This document shows positions 11,630 to 24,377 of a stretch of 64,000 nucleotides of DNA, piece after piece. Each line of letters opens with the position of its first letter. The first letter of the stretch is position 1. Source of the stretch: Datura wrightii (Eukaryota; Streptophyta; Magnoliopsida; Solanales; Solanaceae); NCBI GenBank assembly GCA_035772735.1, contig JASDFA010000010.1:30567501-30631500 (forward strand), written 5' to 3'. The notes beneath the pieces are model-generated. The model was not told the DNA's origin. It did not search any database and worked only from the letters and a program-made list of their open reading frames with translations. The position numbers and the translations under genes are program-made.

Positions 11630-12829
11630 TTTCCTTCTCAGCCTCCCAAGTCACTTCCTCGATGTTATTACTTCACCATAATACTTTAACTGAGGCAACT
11701 TCTTTGGTTCGAAGTTTCCTTACTTTCCGGTCAAGAATAGCAACTGGAACCTCGGTGTAGGTCATCTCCTCAAAAATTAGGACGTCATAGATAGGCATAA
11801 CACGGGTTGGGTCTCCTATACACTTCCGCAACATTGATACATGAAATACTGGGTGGACTACCGCTAACTCTGGTGGCAACTCCAACTCATAGGACACTTT
11901 TCCTATCCTGCGGATAACTCTGTAGTGCCCAACATATCTTGGACTCAGCTTGCCTTTTCGGCCAAATCGCATAACGCCTTTCATTGGTGACACTTTTAGG
12001 AAGACCCAATCATTAACAATAAACTCCAGTGCTCCATGGTGTACATTTGCATAAGACTTCTGCCTGCTCTGTGCTGTCTGAAGTTGATCTCTAATAAGTT
12101 TCACCTTGTCAATAGTTTGCTGCACTAAGTCTGGCCCCAATAACTCTGCCTCACTAAGTTCAAACTAGCCCACTGGTGACCTGCAGTTTCGCCCATATAA
12201 AGCTTCATATGGAGCCATCTGAATACTTTCCTGGGCTATTATTATAGGCGAACTCAATTAAGGCAACATGATCATCCCAGCTTCCGCCAAAATCTAAAAC
12301 ACAGGCACGCAACATATCTTCAAGCATTTGAATGGTGCGTTCAGCTTGTCCATCTGTCTGAGGATGAAATTCGGTATTGAGGCTTACCTGAGTCCCAGGC
12401 CTTTATGGAAAGACTTCCAGAAGTTTGTGTGAACTGAGCACCTCTGTCAGAATTAATGGACAAGGGGACGCCATGTAGGCGAACTATCTCTCGTATATAA
12501 AGCCTAGCATAATCCTCTGCAGCATATGCGGTCTTAACTGGCAAGAAGTAAGCTGATTTAGTTAATCTATCAACTATTACCTAGATAGAATCATGCTTCC
12601 TGCTCGTTCTAGGAAATCCTATAATAAAATCCATATTAATCACCTCCCACTTCCAGACTGGAATTTCAATATCCTGCACCAAACCTCCAGGCCTCTGGTG
12701 CTCAACCTTCACCTGTTGGCAATTGGGACACTGAGTCACAAGACCGGTAATGTCCTTTTTCATGCCATTCTAGCAATATAGCTGCCTCAGGTCACGATAC
12801 ATCTTTGTGAAACCTGAGTGTACTGAATA
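11630..12829 (-). pseudogene. Tek-B internal 1 integrase and chromodomain
   Basis: The zinc-binding CPNCQQVKVEHQ (12581-12763) is followed by an in-frame TAG at 12581-12583 in place of the Trp of SIWVIVDRL, then the core with SDRGAQF (12341-12544). The C-terminal part at 11673-12140 has SPMKGVMRFGRKGKLSPRY, HPVFHVSMLRK and the chromodomain end VRKLRTKEVASVKVLW. Further frameshifts lie near 12160-12340, and 12768 has a stop not shared with the second copy. The TAG is present at the same place in internal 2 (20375-20377). Confidence 0.88.
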
Positions 12830-14560
12830 TCAAGAATAATGAGCTTCATTCATAATTTGTTCCCGTAGTTCACCCACATTAGGTACACATAGACGACCCT
12901 GGTATCTATGAACTCCATCGGGTCCATAATCAAACAGGCTCTGCTTTTGTTGTGGTGTACTGTCTTTGACTAAGACGAACTCTGCATCATCATATTTTCG
13001 TTGCTTAACTTCCACTACCAAGGATGATTCTGCTGTGTTTTTGACAATAACACCCCCATCTTCAGCATCCAGTAACCGAATCTGTAAGTTAGACAACTAC
13101 CGTAGAGCCTTCATCATTTCAATCCTGTCAACCTGAATATGACTCAAGCTACCCATTGACTTATGACTTAGAGCATCAGCTACAACATTTGCCTTGCCCG
13201 GATGATACAGAATGCTAACATCATAATCTTTCAGCAATTCTAACCACCTTCTCTGGCGTAAATTCAACTCCTTCAGCTGAAACAAATACTGGAGGCTCTT
13301 ATGATCTGTGAAGATATCAACATGTACCCCATATAAGTAGTGGCACAAAATCTTCAATGCAAATACCACTGTGGCTATCTCAAGATCATGGGTAGGATAA
13401 TTTAGCGCGTGCTTCCTCAACTGTCTAGAGGCATAAGCAATGACCTTGCCGTGTTGCATCAGAACACAACCTAGCCTAACTCTCGAAGCATCATAATAGA
13501 CCACATAACCCTCGACACCCTCTGGAAGAGTCAGGACAGGTGCTGAAGTCAGCCTATCCTTCAATTCCTGAAAACTTCGCTCATATGCCTTTGTCCACTG
13601 AAACTTAGCTGCTTTATGAGTCAACTTTGTCAATGGTGCAGCGATAGTAGAGAAACCTTCCACAAATCGGCGATAATAACCTGCTAACCCTAGAAAGCTG
13701 CGAACCTCTGTAGGATTCAAGGGTCTGTGCCAAGTCTTTACTGCCTCTATCTTCAGACTATCCATTCTTATACCTTCTGCTGTAATTACATGACCAAGGA
13801 AAGCCACAGATGTTAGCCAAAACTCACACTTAGAAAATTTAGCATATAACCTGTGCTCCTGTAGAGTCTGTAATACGACCCTCAAATGACCTTCATGCTC
13901 GGCCTCGAATCATGAGTAAATAAGAATATCATCAATGAAGACGATCACAAATACATCAAGAAAAGGCCTAAACACCCGATTAATCAGGTCCATAAAAGCT
14001 GCTGGGGCATTAGTAAGCCCAAATGACATCACTAAGAACTAATAATGGCCATATCTAGTCCTGAAGGCAGCCTTGGGGATATCAACTTCCTTAATCCGTA
14101 ACTGATGGTACCCGGATATCAAATCAATCTTTGAGAAGCATCTGGCACCATGTAACCGATAAAACAGGTCATCAATCCTGGGAAGTGGGTACTTATTCTT
14201 AATCGTAACCTTATTTAGCTGCCTATAGTTGATACATATTCTTAACGACCCGTCTTTCTTTCGCACAAAGAGCACTGGTGCACCCCAAGGCGATACACTA
14301 GGTCGAATGAATCCCTTCTCGAGCAGATCTCTCAACTGCTCCTTTAATTCGCTTAGCTCAGCTGGAGCCATTCTGTAAGGAGGGATCGATATAGGCTGAG
14401 TACCTGGAAGTAAATCAATAGAAAAATCTACCTCCCTTTCAGGAGGAATTTCAGGAAAATCCTCTGGAAAGACCTCAGTGAACTCATTTACAATAGGAAT
14501 TGACTGGAGAGTCGTAGGCTCACATCCTAAGTTTATTAGCCAAACCAAGTGAGAAATACA
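12830..14560 (-). pseudogene. Tek-B internal 1 reverse transcriptase and RNase H
   Basis: The RT N-terminal part (14039-14560) shows ISIPPYRMAPAEL, KGFIRPS and LPRIDDLF. The palm motif FIDDILIYS lies near 13940, after an E-to-TAG stop at about 14040 and before a stop at about 13912. The region 13097-13885 carries the connection (GYYRRFVEGF) and RNase H (YYDASRV, TDHKSLQYL, NVVADALS). A TAG at 13097-13099 ends it and is shared with internal 2. The enzyme copies RNA to DNA and degrades the RNA template; here it is non-functional. Confidence 0.9.
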
Positions 14561-15315
14561 ACCTTTGGATATCAACTTCTGAGCCTTAAGGTATGAAATA
14601 AACTTACCTTTAGGCATAGCGGCATCAGCTTGCCATTCCCGGACTAGCTCGCTGGGAAAATTGAATTTGACAACCTTAGCTCTGCAATCAACATTAGCAT
14701 AACATGCCGCCAACCAATCCATACCCAAAATGACATCAAAATCAACCATTTCAAGCTCAAGTAGATCAGCTAAGGTTATGTATCACATACCAATACTATG
14801 AAGTTTCGGTAAACTCGTCTAGCTAACACAGATTCGACAATTGGCGTAGAAACAAGAAATGACATAGATAATAACTCAGGGACTGTCTCAAACTGACACA
14901 AACCCAATGGTGTGACATAAGAGAGTGTAGAACCAGGATCAAGTAATACATATACAGCTCGAGAATAAATAATCAAAGTACCTATAACAACATCAAGTGA
15001 GGCCTCCTGGTCCTGTCGACCACCCAAAGCATAAAATCGATTCTGGATTGCCCCAGAACTAGAATCCTCTATCCCTCTGCCTCTACCAGGACCTATTGCT
15101 TGCTGAGGATCAGGTTTTGGAGGTCGAATGGAGGATGACGAAGCAACCACTGATTGCGCCTGATCCGTCTCGACCCTATCTGAATAATCCCTCATAAAGT
15201 ACCATGGCTTCCAACAACGATAACATACATTCTGCCCCTGATGCCTGAATGAAATTTCCCACACTAGGGACAAGGAGGCAATAGTGGTTGCCTCTGATCC
15301 GCCCGCTCCTGTCAT
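14561..15315 (-). pseudogene. Tek-B internal 1 CCHC knuckle and aspartic protease
   Basis: A degenerate knuckle CYRCWKPWYFMRDY (near 15200; the His and last Cys are lost) precedes the protease. The active-site loop is LLDPGSTLSYVTP, with DPG where many relatives have DTG. FDVILGMDWLA follows near 14740, the usual end of the fold. The protease cuts the Gag-Pol polyprotein. A frame break lies at about 14750-14776. Confidence 0.85.
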
Positions 15316-15429
15316 CGAGAGCTAGATGGAGCTAGGCCTTGGTCCCTTCTCTGTCCCTGAAACTGAGGTGGGGCACTCCCTATTGGCCTAACTGACTGCC
15401 AGGATGACTGAGCCCCTGTGTCACCCTAT

Positions 15430-16406
15430 GGCCCTCTGTAAGTACCCATAGTCCTAGCCCTTGCTACTGCTGTCTCCGACTATCCCTTAATTGATGAACC
15501 AAATCCTCTGCCCTCTGGGCAAAAGCTTGAATTCGTGAAATGTCCATGTGCTCCTGAGTAGATATCCCCAAGAAATCTCGAGCTATATGAAGCCCCAACC
15601 CTAACATGAACTGATAAACTCTATCCTCCACCGTCTGAACCATGTGAGGAGCATACCTGGCAAGAGAATTAAACTGAAGACAATACTCAGGCACACTCAT
15701 ACTTCCTTGCTGTAGGTGCAAAACCTACTCAGCTCGAGCCTGTCGAAGCTCCCGGGCTAGATAGTGGTGCATAAAGGCCTCGGAGAACTCTTCCCACTCA
15801 GTTGGTGGTGCATCGGTTCCTCTGGATCGAGCCCAAGCCTCATACCACAATATGGCCACATCACGTAGACTGAAGGCCGCCAACTCTACTTCCTCAGTCG
15901 TTGTAGCTCACATCACCTTCAACACCCTATAAGTCTGATCAATAAAGTCCTGAGGATCCTCGCACGGGTCTGATCCGGTGAATATAGGAGGGCTCAAACT
16001 CAAGAACTCGCGAGCCCTGGAACTCTCACTTGTTTGGCCTCTATGTATAACTCTCAGTTGTCTGGCCTCTATGTCTCTCCATTGCCTCCAATCATCGCTC
16101 TTGACCTGCGGCTATACGAGCCATCAGCTGAATAGCTCCCTCAAGACCATGTCCTTCCGGAACAATTGGAGGTACCACAGGCGTGGGAGGGTTTGCCACT
16201 CTACTACCCTCAAGTACTGCTGGTGCGGGAGGAGTTGGAGGTCTATATGCCATTGCTCTGGCTGGTGTGACAGGAACTGTAATATTTGGGGCAGGAGATT
16301 CACTCTGAGCCTCTGACCTGTCTCTCTGATTCAATGGAGGGAGACTAGTACCCTCCCCAACGGTTGTGCCAATCAACCTAGTAGTCATCTTCCTTGTCAC
16401 AGGCAT
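15430..16406 (-). pseudogene. Tek-B internal 1 gag (capsid)
   Basis: The N-terminus (16092-16406) starts MPVTRKMTTRL and is proline-rich (PPTPPAPAV). The capsid core has MHLQQGSMSVPEYCLQF (15721 downwards) and HIARDFLGIS. In-frame stops include TGA at 15908-15910, shared with internal 2 (23700-23702), and a private TAG near 15727 where the second copy has Gln. Gag forms the particle that packages the RNA. Confidence 0.88.
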
Positions 16407-16597
16407 ATTGTGAAACAATAACACAATTTAGATATCACAGTACATATGAGCTCGACCTATAATACGAACTATTAGTAAAAGAAGTGAAAGAATTCCCAAA
16501 TGTCCTGTAGCCTCCTGATTATAAGTATGGTGCACAACATACCCATAAGCAATACTCTACTAGACATGGCTTTGTGGACTCCCTAGGACACGACTTC

Positions 16598-16609
16598 GCT
16601 CTGATACCA
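16598..16609 (-). other. Primer binding site, Tek-B internal 1
   Basis: TGGTATCAGAGC on the minus strand, four bases from LTR 2, is an exact complement to the 3' end of initiator methionine tRNA. Confidence 0.9.
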
Positions 16610-16613
16610 AGTC

Positions 16614-19276
16614 TATCACGCCCCCAAACTAGGGTAGGGTGCAACTAGCACTCGATTCATGGTCGATCGAGAAGCCGACTGTATAGCATCTATAAATGTA
16701 ACACAAAGGCTGACCAAGCCACCTATAGCACTAACCAAGATAAATACTAGGCCAATAATTCCTTGACAATAATAAATATGCAACCTAGAAAGCCGACAAG
16801 GCTACAATAAAGCTAAGAAAAGAAATGAAAAACAAATACGACTACACAACCCATACTACTATACAAACTAGTCCACATCAGCCTCTACAGAGTAAACAAA
16901 TTGAAATGCATGGGACAGGGCCCCAGCCTACCAATGCTGTACACAAAACTGAAAATAGTCCAAATTAGGACATGGCTCTCGGAAGAGAGGAGCATACCAC
17001 TATTCTGCTGAAATCTGGCTTCTACTACATCCGATGATCTGAGCCTCGGCTTGTACTTGAAGCACGATTGCAAGAAGGGTCCCAAGATGAAGGGACGTCA
17101 GTACGAATAAAATGTATTGGTATGTAAGGCTGAAAATTGTAAATATGTAAGATAAAAATGATAACTAGGCCAGAAATAAGGAGTAGTAACAATCTGGAAT
17201 CCTGAAAACAGAAACCTGATAATAACTCATTATTAAAGTGTAAATTCAACCATCTAATGCACAATAAAGACTATAATTAAAACGCCTGCAGATAGCCTAC
17301 CATAATATATACAATTCGTCTAGCCAGTGTACCACACCGGGGTAAAAATAAAAATGCCTCCAATCGGTGTACCACACCGGGGTAAAATAACAAGGCCTCC
17401 AGCCGGTGTACCACACCAGGGTAAAATCTATAAATATTATACAAAATCATAAATGGAGCCGATATGGCTTATACTGGACCATCTCTATACGTACAACATA
17501 GAAGTGACGAACACTAAACATGTGGCATGCATAGGGCTCCTTCGTAATGCATAATTGTGACTGAGTACATATAACATGTAAAGCTAGAAAATAGAACTTA
17601 AATGCACGTATTAAAAACTTGTATAAATCATAAGGAACTACGGATGACCTAAGAGTTTCAACAAAATTTATAGATCATGTTCAGGGGACATTAGAGATCA
17701 GAAACTCGCTAGCTTGTCGTTCGGCTTAAGGGAGAGGGATTATGAAATCTCCACTTGGACTGAAATATTTCATAACATACACATAAGATAAAGGACAACC
17801 ATAATCAGGTCATCCTAAGTCGATAAGCCCGTTTACCCTCAATAGCTTGCGACGTCTTTACGTGGCTTAAAATCGTTTACACGTCCTCATCTTGGCTCTT
17901 TCACCAATTTAAGTTAGAAACCATACCTTTAAACACATTTCACATAACATATATATACACATGAAATATAGTTAGGACCAGCAAACAATGCCACGCTGAG
18001 GGGTCTCCAACTCAATGTACAACTACGACAACAATCAACACAATATCACACTTTAGATGTCTCACTTCGGCTAGGCATAATCTTAACATTGATCATCAAT
18101 AAAACATGGAACCTTGAAGACTAAATTAAGCTTAACATACTTCCTCAAGACTTTTAAATAGGTTTCTGTCTCATTCGATTCACAACACACAAATCATGCT
18201 TAAAAGAATGATAGACGGGGCGCCTTACATATCTTTCTCCGATGAACTTTTCTCTAGCTGATTTTCTATCTCAATGATCAGACTTCAACCTCCTTAATAC
18301 ATTGGTTTTGTAGTCCAAAGAAAATCTTAATATATAGCAAAAAATTCAGCCAAAATAACTAACCAGAGGCAGTCACAATAGCAACAACAACACACGGCAA
18401 CATCAACAACATTTAGCCATTTTCTCAACTAGTTTTCACTAACTTTTGAGGGAGAAACAAGAGGGAAAGTTTACCTTAGTTTTTATGTAATTCTACCCCT
18501 CAATATGAAGTATAATTACAGAAAAAGAAACAGCCAAAAATCCTAAGGAAAACGAGCAAAACTCAGCTAACAAACAGTCCATCGGCAGCTCACTTAGCTG
18601 CCAATTTCAAGATTTTCGCTTTTCAATTTGAGAGGTATAAAAGGGGAGAAATCCTTACCTTTTCTCCTTATTTCAACACCTACTCAAAGATGGATATATA
18701 GGCAATCCAAATAGATGTTTAAATGCAGAAAAACTTCTTCAAAACCTTGCCAAAACGAGCTCCAAAACAGCCCCTAATATACTTGGAAGGTAATCTCAAC
18801 TTATCTTGTGATTTTCTTGAACTTTTCTTGATGTTCCTCCTTGATTTTCTTTGTCCTAGATTCTGGAATTGAGAGAGAAATGGAATCAGTAGCAAGCTGG
18901 TCGATTTAGATTTAGCTGAAAATGTTTTCTACAAGTGAAAAATCAGATTTTAAGTAAATATACCGGTGGAGGCGCTCGCGATGCTTCGGTAAAATGCCCA
19001 TAGCTTCTTACTCCGAACCTCGATTGACAAGAGGTTTGATGTTCTAAAAGTTATACTCAAAGACCTTTAATTTGATAGGTCGTGGGGCTTCTAATTCCTT
19101 ATATATTGGGAGATATGATCGTTTAAAGTTGACCCTTACTTATGAACTTCACATACTCTTTGAATTTTTGATCGTACACATTTCCCTTGTCATCTACGAC
19201 CAATATACAACCCGTACGTTCCATAACCTAGCATAAAAACATCAAATAATCACTAAAAATTTTCTGGGGTGTTATA
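16614..19276 (-). repeat. Tek-B LTR 2 (shared middle LTR)
   Basis: It is 2,663 bp and serves as 5' LTR for internal 1 and 3' LTR for internal 2. On the plus strand it starts TATCACG (TG decayed to TA) and ends GTTATA. It has the hairpin array at 17333-17429. Its GC island near 18962 lost about 25 bp compared with LTR 3, between short CGCT repeats. At several sites it looks closer to LTR 3 than to LTR 1. Confidence 0.9.
17333..17429. repeat. 39-bp hairpin tandem array in LTR 2
   Basis: Three units start near 17333, 17372 and 17402 with the core CCGGTGT-ACC-ACACC(G/A)G. The order matches the arrays in LTR 1 and LTR 3, but each has different point changes. Confidence 0.85.
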
Positions 19277-19309
19277 TTCTCCCCCCTTAGGAACATTCGT
19301 CCTCGAATG
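19277..19309 (-). other. Tek-B internal 2 polypurine tract and perfect hairpin
   Basis: On the minus strand, CATTCG-AGGA-CGAATG (19309-19294) is a perfect 6-bp stem with AGGA loop. TTCCTAAGGGGGGAGAA and the LTR follow directly. Confidence 0.8.
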
Positions 19310-19429
19310 GAAATTAATTTCACTTAATATGCATCAAAATAGATACTCAGTAACTTATGTATCAAACATATACCTTAACATCACATCGACATCATAAATA
19401 GGTGAGGAATTGATTCTTCATTTCCTACT

Positions 19430-20580
19430 CAGCCTCCCAAATCACTTCCTCAATGTTATTACTTTGCCATAATACTTTAACTGAGGAGACTTCTTTGGTT
19501 CGAAGTTTCCTGACTTGCCGGTCAAAAATAGCAACTGCAACCTCGATGTAGGTCATCTCCTTAGAAATTCGGACATCATCGATAGGCATAACATGGGTTG
19601 GGTCTCCTATACACTTCTACAACATTGATACATGAAATACTGGGTGGACTGCTGCTAACTCTTGTGGCAACTCCAACTCATAGGCCACTTTTCCTATCCT
19701 GCGGATAACTCTGTAGGGCCCAACATATCTTGGACTCAGCTTGCCTTTTCGGCCAAATCGCATAACGCCTTTCATAGGTGACACTTTCAGGAAGACCCAA
19801 TCATTAACAACAAACTCCAGTGCTCGATGGTGTACATCTGCATAAGGCTTCTGCCTGCTCTGTGCTGTCTGAAGTCGATCTCTAATAAGTTTCACCTTGT
19901 CAATAGTTTGTTGCACTAAGTCTAGCCCCAATAACTCTGCCTCACTGAGTTCAAACCAGCCCACTGGTGACTTGCATTTTCACCCATATAAAGCTTTATA
20001 TGGAGCCATCTGAATACTTTCCTGGTAGCTATTACTATAGGCGAACTCAATTAAGGAAAAATGATCATCCCAGCTTCCGCCAAAATCTAAAACACAGGCA
20101 CGCAACATATCTTCAAGCATTTGAATGGTGTGTTCAGCCTGTCCGTCTGTCTGAGGATGAAATTCGGTACTGAGGCTTATCTGAGTCCCAGGCCTTTATG
20201 GAAAGACTTACAGAAGTTTGTTGTGAACTGAGCACCTCTGTCAGAATTAATGGACACGGGGACGCCATGTAGGCGAACTATCTCTCGTTTATAAAGCCTA
20301 GCATAATCCTCTGTAGCATATGCGGTCTTAACTGGCAAGAAGTAAGCTGATTTAGTTAATCTATCAACTATTACCTAGATAGAATCATGCTTCCTGCTCG
20401 TTCAAGGAAATCCTGTAATAAAATCCATATTAATCACCTCCCACTTCCAGACTGGTATTTCTATATCCTGCACCAAACCTCCAGGCCTCTGGTGCTCAAC
20501 CTTCACCTGTTGGCTATTGGGACACTGAGTCACAAGACCGGTGATGTCCTTTTTCATGCCATTGCAGCAATATAGCTGCC
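19430..20580 (-). pseudogene. Tek-B internal 2 integrase
   Basis: It has the same order as internal 1. The zinc-binding part with CPNSQQVKVEHQ (20402-20560) has one Cys changed to Ser, and the TAG at 20375-20377 replaces Trp before VIVDRL. The C-terminal part at 19617-19964 has SPMKGVMRFGRKGKLSPRY and HPVFHVSML, and a stop cuts it before the chromodomain. The catalytic core between 20100 and 20370 is broken by frameshifts. Confidence 0.87.
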
Positions 20581-20619
20581 TCAGGTCACGATACATCTTT
20601 GTGGAACCTGGGTGTATTG

Positions 20620-22240
20620 AATATCGAGAATAATGAGCTTCATTCATAATTTGTTCCCGTAGTTCACGCATTAGGTACACATAGACGGCCCTGGTATCTA
20701 AGAACTTCATCGGGTCCACAATCAAAGAGGCTCTACTTCTGTTGTGGTGTACTGTCTCTCAGTAAGACTAACTCTGCATCATCATATTGTCGTTGCTTTA
20801 CTTCCGGTACCAAGGACGATTCTGCTGTGTTTCTGACAATAACACCCCCATCTTCGGCATCAAGTAACCGAATCTGTAAGTTAGCCAACTACCGTAGAGC
20901 CTTCATCATTTCAATCCTGTCAACCTGAATATGACTCAAGCTACCCATAGACTTGCGACTTAGCGTATTAGCTACAACATTTTCCTTGCCCAGATGATAC
21001 AGAATGCTAAGATCATAAGCTTTTAGAAATTCTAACCAAATTCAACTCCTTCTGCTGAAACAAATACTAGAGGCTCTTATGATCTGTGAAGATATCAACA
21101 TGTACCCCGTATAAGTAGTGGCACCAAATCTTCGATGCAAACACCACTGCGGCCAACTCAAGATCATGGGTAGGATAATTTTGCTCGTGCTTCCTCAACT
21201 GTCTAGAGGCATAAGCAATGACCTTGCCGTGTTGCATCAGAACACAACCTAGACCAACTCTCGAAGCATCATAATAGACCACATAACCCTCGACACCCTC
21301 TGGAAGAGTCGGTACAGGTGCTGAAGTCAGCCTATCCTTCAATTCCTAAAATCTTCGTTCACATGCATCTGTCCACTGAAACTTAGCTGCTTTATGAGTC
21401 AACTTTGTCAATGGTGCAGCGATAGTAGAGAAACCTTCCAAAAATCGGCGATAATAACTTGCTAACCCAGAAAGCTGCGAACCTCTGTAGGATTTAAGGG
21501 TCTGGGCCAAGTCTTTACTGCCTCTATCTTCAGACTATCCACTCTTATATCTTTAGTTGTTATTGCATGACCAAGGAAAGCCACAGATGTTAGCCAAAAC
21601 TCACACTTAGAAAATTTAGCATATAACCTATGCTCCTATAGAGTCTGTAATACTGCTCTCAAATGACCTGCATGGTCGGACTCGGATCGCGAGTAAATCA
21701 GAATATCATCAATGAAGACGATCACAAATACATCAAGAAAAGGCCTAAACACCCGATTCATCAGGTTCATAAAAGCTGCTGGGGCATTAGTATGCCCCAA
21801 TGACATCACCAAGAACTCATAATGGCCATATCTAGTCCTAAAGGCAGTCTTGGGGATATTTACTTCCCTAACCCGTAACTGATGGTGACCGAATCTCAAA
21901 TCAATCTTTGAGAAGCATCTGGCACCCTGTAACTGATCAAACAGGTCATCAATCCTAGGAAGTGGGTCTTTATTCTTAAACGTAACCTTATTTATCTGCC
22001 TATAGTCAATACATATTCTTAACGACCCATCTTTCTTTCGCACAAAGAACACTGGTGCACCCCAAGGCGATACACTAGGTCGAATGAATCCCTTCTCGAG
22101 CAGATCTCTCAATTGCTCCTTTAATTCCCTTAGCTCGTCTGGATCCATTCTGTAAGGAGGGATCGATATAGGCTGAGTACCTGGAAGTAGATCAATAGCA
22201 AAATCTATCTCCCTTGTAGGAGGAATTCCTGGCAAATCCT
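20620..22240 (-). pseudogene. Tek-B internal 2 reverse transcriptase and RNase H
   Basis: RT (21636-22235) is one 200-codon open frame with IDLLPGTQPISIPPYRM, LPRIDDLFDQL, FRTRYGHYEF and the catalytic FIDDILIYS. RNase H lies at 21067-21342 (YYDASRVGLG, TDHKSL). A small deletion near 21037 removed the LRQRRW segment present in internal 1. The TAG at 20889-20891 is shared with internal 1. Frameshifts separate the RT and RH pieces. Confidence 0.9.
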
Positions 22241-22990
22241 CCGGAAAGACCTCAGGGAACTCATTTACAATAGGAATTCACTGGAGAGTCATAGGCTCAC
22301 ATTACAAGTTTCTTACCCAAACCAAGTGAGAAATACACCCTTTGGATATAAACTTCTGAGCCTTAAGGTATGAAATAAACTTACCTTTAGGCATAGCGGC
22401 ATCACCTTGCCATTCCCGGACTGGCTCGCCGGGAAAATTGAATCTAACAACCTTAGCTCTGCAATCAACATTAGCATAACATGCCGCCAACCAATCCATA
22501 CCCAAAATGACATCAAAATCAACCATTTCAAGCTCATCTTGATCAGCTAAGGTTGATCTATCACATACCAATACTATGCAGTTCTGGTAAACTTGTCTAG
22601 CTAACACAGATTCGCCAATTGGCGTAGAAACAACAAATGGCATAGATAATAACTCAGGGACTATCTCAAACTGACTCGCAACCAATGGTGTGACATAAGA
22701 GAGTGTAGAACCAGGATCAAGTAAGACATATACTGCTCGAGAATAAATAATCAAAGTACCTGTAACAACATCAAGTGAGGCCTCCTGGTCCTGTTGACCG
22801 CCCAAAGCATAAAATCGATTCTGGGTTGCCCCAGAACTAGAAGCCTCTCTCCCTCTGCCTCTTCCACGACCTGTTGCTTGCTGAGGATCAGGTTTTGGAG
22901 GTCGAACGGAGTATGACGAAGCAACCACTGATTGCGCCTGATCCGCTTCGACCCTATCTGAATAATCCCTCATAAAGTGCCATGGCTTCC
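22241..22990 (-). pseudogene. Tek-B internal 2 protease
   Basis: An open stretch of 223 codons (22302-22973) begins just after the CCHC knuckle. It carries LLDPGSTLSYVTPLVA (active site), STPIGESVLARQVY and FDVILGMDWLAACYA. It is the better preserved of the two Tek-B proteases. A stop near 22302 separates it from RT. Confidence 0.87.
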
Positions 22991-23258
22991 AACAACGATA
23001 ACATACATTCTACCCCTGATGACACTGACCTGAATGAGATTTCCCACACTGGGGACAAGGAGGCAATAGTGGTCGCCTCTGCCCCACCCGCTCCTATCAA
23101 TGAGAGCTAGATGGAGTTAGGCCTTGGTCCCTTCTCTGTCCCTGAAACTGAGGTGGGGCCCTACCTATTGGCCTAACTAACTGCCTAGATGACTGAGTCC
23201 CTGTGTCACCCTACGACCCTCTGTAAGGACCCACAGTCCTAGCTCTCTTTCGTTGCTC

Positions 23259-24170
23259 CTACTGTCTCCAACTATCCCGTAATTGATGAACCAAATCCTC
23301 TGCCCTCTGGGCGAAAGCTTGAATTAGTGAAATGTCCATATGCTCCTGAGTAGATATCCCCAAGAAATCTCGAGCTATATGAAGCCCCAACCCTAATACG
23401 AACCGATGAACTCTATCCTCCACCGTCTGAACCATGTGAGGAGCATACCTGGCAAGAGAAGTAAACCGAAGACAATACTCACGCACACTCATACTTCCTT
23501 GTTGTAGGTGCAAAACCTGCTCAGCTCGAGCCTGTCGAAGCTCCCGGGGTAGATAGTGGTGCATAAAGGCCTTGGAGAACTCTTCCCACTCAGCTGGTGG
23601 TGCATCGGTTCCTCTGGATCGAGCCCAAGCCTCACACCACAATATGACCACATCACGTAGACTGAAGGCCGCCAACTCTACTTCCTCAGTCGTTGTAGCT
23701 CACATCACCTTTAACACCCTATAAGTCTGATCAATAAAGTCCCGAGGATCCTCGCTCGGGTCTGATCCGGTGAATATAGGAGGGCTCAAACTCAATAACT
23801 CGCGGGCCTTGGAACTCTCAGTTGTCTGGCCTCTATGTCTCTCCATCGCCTCCAATCGTCGCTCTTGACCTTCGGCTATACGAGCCATCAGCTGAATAGC
23901 TCCCTCAAGACCATGTCCTTCCGGAACAATTGGAGGTACCACAGGCGTGGGAGGGTCTGCCACTCTACTACCCTCAAGTACTGCTGGTGCGGGAGGAGTT
24001 GGAGGTCTATATGCCATTGCTCTGGCTGGTGCGACAGGAACTGTAATACTTGGGGCAGGAGATTCACTCTGAGCCTCTGACCTGTCTCTCTGATTCACTG
24101 GAGGGAGACTAGTACCCTCCCCAACGGTTGTACCAATCAACCTTGTAGTCATCTTCCTTGTCACAGGCAT
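23259..24170 (-). pseudogene. Tek-B internal 2 gag
   Basis: It starts MPVTRKMTTRL at 24170, with a proline-rich N-terminus, then SLSPPIFTGSDPSEDPRDFIDQTYRV. After the shared TGA (23700-23702) the capsid continues with LRDVVILWCEAWA, EEFSKAFMHHYLP, VLHLQQGSMSVREY and HIARDFLGIS. Apart from that stop it is open for nearly its full length. A degraded CCHC region lies at about 22990-23060. Confidence 0.9.
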
Positions 24171-24361
24171 ATTCTGAAACAATAACACAATTTAGATATC
24201 ACAGTACATATGAGCTCGACCTATAACACGAACTATTAGTAAAAGAAGTGAAAGAATTCCCAAATGTCCTGTAGCGTCCTGATTATAAGTATGGTGGACA
24301 ACATACCCATAAGCAAGACTCTACTAGACACGGCTTTATGGACTCCCTAGGACACGGCTTC

Positions 24362-24373
24362 GCTCTGATACCA
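24362..24373 (-). other. Primer binding site, Tek-B internal 2
   Basis: TGGTATCAGAGC on the minus strand, four bases from LTR 3, is an exact match to the complement of the initiator methionine tRNA 3' end. Confidence 0.9.
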
Positions 24374-24377
24374 AGTC

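Noticed and set aside
15978..16316. Plus-strand frames opposite Tek-B gag (also 23835-24080)
   Set aside because: They are repeated at the same place in both copies only because gag is repeated, with low-complexity Cys/Arg-rich translation.
16598..16609. tRNA gene remnants at TGGTATCAGAGC sites
   Set aside because: They are 12-nt primer binding sites next to LTRs; no tRNA body or arms are present.
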